Of a stretch of DNA of 64,000 bases, positions 62,299-64,000 are shown one piece after another. Where the stretch lies: NCBI GenBank assembly GCA_002989075.1, contig PSQN01000006.1, forward strand, positions 1,302,001-1,366,000, read 5' to 3'. The position numbers were made by a program, and so were the translations under genes. Position 1 is the stretch's first letter; the number at the start of each line of letters is the position of its first letter. The stretch comes from Arthonia radiata. Lineage: Eukaryota; Ascomycota; Arthoniomycetes; Arthoniales; Arthoniaceae. The notes below the pieces were generated by a model. The model made no database searches, was not told where the DNA came from, and saw only the letters and a list, made by a program, of their open reading frames with translations.

Positions 62299-64000
62299 AT
62301 GCATCACGCGGACTTCACAGTGGGTTGGATCTGTGCTCTCCCACTCGAGCTCACAGCGGCAACTGCTGTACTGGACGAAGAGTACGGGAGCCTTTCACAG
62401 CTCCAAGGGGATGACAACAACTACATTCTCGGTCGCATACACGGCCACAACGTCGTTCTAGCATGTCTTCCCTCCGGTGTATATGGTACCACGTCTGCTG
62501 CTATTGTAGCGGATCAGATGCGGCGCAGCTTTCCTCGCTTGCGGTTCGGGTTGCTGGTTGGCATAGATGGTGGTGTACCTGGAAAAGATTACTCGGTACG
62601 GCTTGGTGACGTTGTGATCGGCGTTCCGACTCACTCGAACGCTGGGGTCATTCAGTATGACTATGGAAAGGTACGTGGCTGGCTTTGACACGTTTCGTTC
62701 TGAATGGTTGTGTGCAAATTCCAAACCAGCTTATTTACATAATTCAAAGAGCTCCACACAGGCCATATGTCGTCTGGCATGATCGCCGTGAAGAACGCTC
62801 TGTGCTGACACCATGGTCGTCAGGTCATATCAGGGGGTGAGTTCCAGATTACAAGCCATATGAATAAGCCGTCCAGACTCGTGTTGAACGCTGTATCCAC
62901 TTACCGGTCCAGAGTGCAGCTCTCGGGATCGCAGATCAATAGGAGCATCTCGCGAGTGAGAGCGAGACACCCTCGCATGTGGAATGGCTTCACGCATCCT
63001 GGCTCGGACGCGGATATCCTATTCGAGAGCGAGTACGAACATGCCGATGACACAGACTCCACTTGTTTAGTGTGTTGCAACTTATTAAAGGCTGTGCGAC
63101 GACCTCAGCGAAACGACGCGCAGCCCGAAGTCCATTTCGGCCTTATCGCGTCAGCGAACAGTGTTATGAGAGACGCACATATTCGAGACCGGCTAGCCAA
63201 TCGATATGGTATTAAGTGTTTTGAGATGGAGGCTGCCGGTCTTGTTGACAACTTCCCGTGCTTGGTCGTGAAGGGGATTTGCGATTACGCAGACTCGCAC
63301 AAGAACAAACATTGGCAGGATTACGCAGCCATGGTCGCTGCGGCTAGTGCAAGGGAGGTTCTCGAGATACTGCCTCGTGAGACGCTGGAAAGGACCCAAG
63401 CAACGGAACACAAAGTCGCTGAGAATAGCCTTCTAACCCAAGGTGACTTGTCACTGCATTTCGGACTGACTGGTCAGACTTGCTTGTCTTTGTAGATATG
63501 AGTCCTACTGACTTCGTTCTAGAAGCGCCGGATCGCAAGCCAATCCTGGACATGCTCTCTCATTACGATCATGAGCTTTCGCATCACAAGATCTCCTATC
63601 ATCGCGTCAAAGCCACCACAGATTGGTTTATGGGCATCTCAGACTTCTTGGAATGGGTCGAACACCAAAGCAAGTCGTTTCTCTGGCTGTCTGGAATAAG
63701 TAAGTCAGATATATGCATTTTCCGCCCGAGGTACCATAAACTGATGGAGCCTTAGTTGGGTCCGGAAAGACCTACATTTGGTGAGTACGGGCCACGACAC
63801 GGAAAGTGCTAAGCTTACGAAGTCCATACAGCTCCCGTGTGATCGATCATCTGAAGGCTCGCGGGTAAGCCCTTAAGCATATGTACATTTCATCGTATGC
63901 TCGCATCAAAAGCCCGCAGCTCCCAAAATGCCAATGTTGGAGCCAGAATTCTTCTTTCAAATGCTGCATGGCATGCATCAACTGAGCTAACACTTTGTAC
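62299..64000 (+). CDS. NLR-type protein: nucleoside-phosphorylase-like effector domain plus P-loop (NACHT-type), 5' part only
   Basis: Exons so far: 62299..62670, 62824..63442, 63496..63699, 63756..63780 and 63832..63864; the gene runs off the window. The N-terminus TVGWICALPLELTAATAVLD is the standard opening of fungal PNP_UDP-type NLRs. VRLGDVVIGVP, FQITSHMNKPSR, FGLIASANSVMRD, CFEMEAAGLVDNFPCLVVKG and ICDYADSHKNKHWQDYAA follow in the usual order, so the phosphorylase-like fold is complete, including the MEAAG ligand loop. A linker then leads to FLWLSGIIGSGKTYICSRVI, the Walker A loop (G-x-x-GSGKT), assembled over three splice junctions. Such proteins are intracellular sensors linked to non-self recognition and regulated cell death; C-terminal repeats, if any, lie outside. 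Sequence after 63865 does not continue as expected and may hold further tiny exons or damage. Confidence 0.85.

Noticed and set aside
1-64000. CRISPR arrays, LTR-type elements, rRNA genes
   Set aside because: No regular spaced repeats, no paired long terminal repeats or polyprotein text, and no rRNA-like sequence were seen on reading through.

Overview
This is a 64 kb piece of nuclear DNA from a filamentous ascomycete (Pezizomycotina). The evidence is compact genes on both strands, GT-AG introns mostly of 45-160 nt, and fungal-only families: a QutD/QutB quinate pair, a Jen1-type carboxylate permease, Mia40, a Whi5/Nrm1-like repressor, an I9 protease-B inhibitor and a nucleoside-phosphorylase/P-loop NLR. 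Dothideomycetes is my guess for the class, on overall feel only. Exon joins below were worked out by hand from splice signals and reading-frame continuity.

Layout. 0.4-1.9 kb: a protein resembling DUF7924. 2.6-7.4 kb: a dispersed tandem family of very small proteins (about 77-82 aa) whose members share an upstream DNA block, interrupted by an O-methyltransferase. 8-9.5 kb: an unknown protein with an in-frame amber stop. 10.3-16 kb: a secreted GH28 pectinase, a METTL13-like methyltransferase with an in-frame stop, and a divergent quinate permease/quinate dehydrogenase pair. 16-25.5 kb: L-2-hydroxyglutarate dehydrogenase, peroxisomal thiolase, Mia40, Jen1-type permease and a WW-domain protein. 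25.7-31.6 kb: an unknown helical protein, a Whi5/Nrm1-like G1/S repressor with MluI boxes upstream, and cyclase-associated protein Srv2/CAP. 32.1-41.5 kb: seven divergent paralogues of a family I do not recognise, with a hAT-type MITE inside the array. 41.5-44.4 kb: a gene-poor stretch with an old tandem repeat. 44.4-60.6 kb: mostly housekeeping genes (BMS1, mitoribosomal mL44, a LITAF-like protein, a Mak32-like pfkB protein, a small mitochondrial-type membrane protein) mixed with small unknowns. 62.3 kb to the end: the 5' part of a fungal NLR cut off by the window edge.

How it fits together. Several neighbours serve carbon acquisition and oxidation (pectin, quinate, monocarboxylates, fatty acids, 2-hydroxyglutarate), but only the quinate pair is clearly a functional unit. 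The two most unusual parts are the small-protein family with its shared promoter block and the seven-gene paralogue array. Three separate genes are each interrupted by a single in-frame stop, with conserved-looking coding sequence continuing in frame beyond it.
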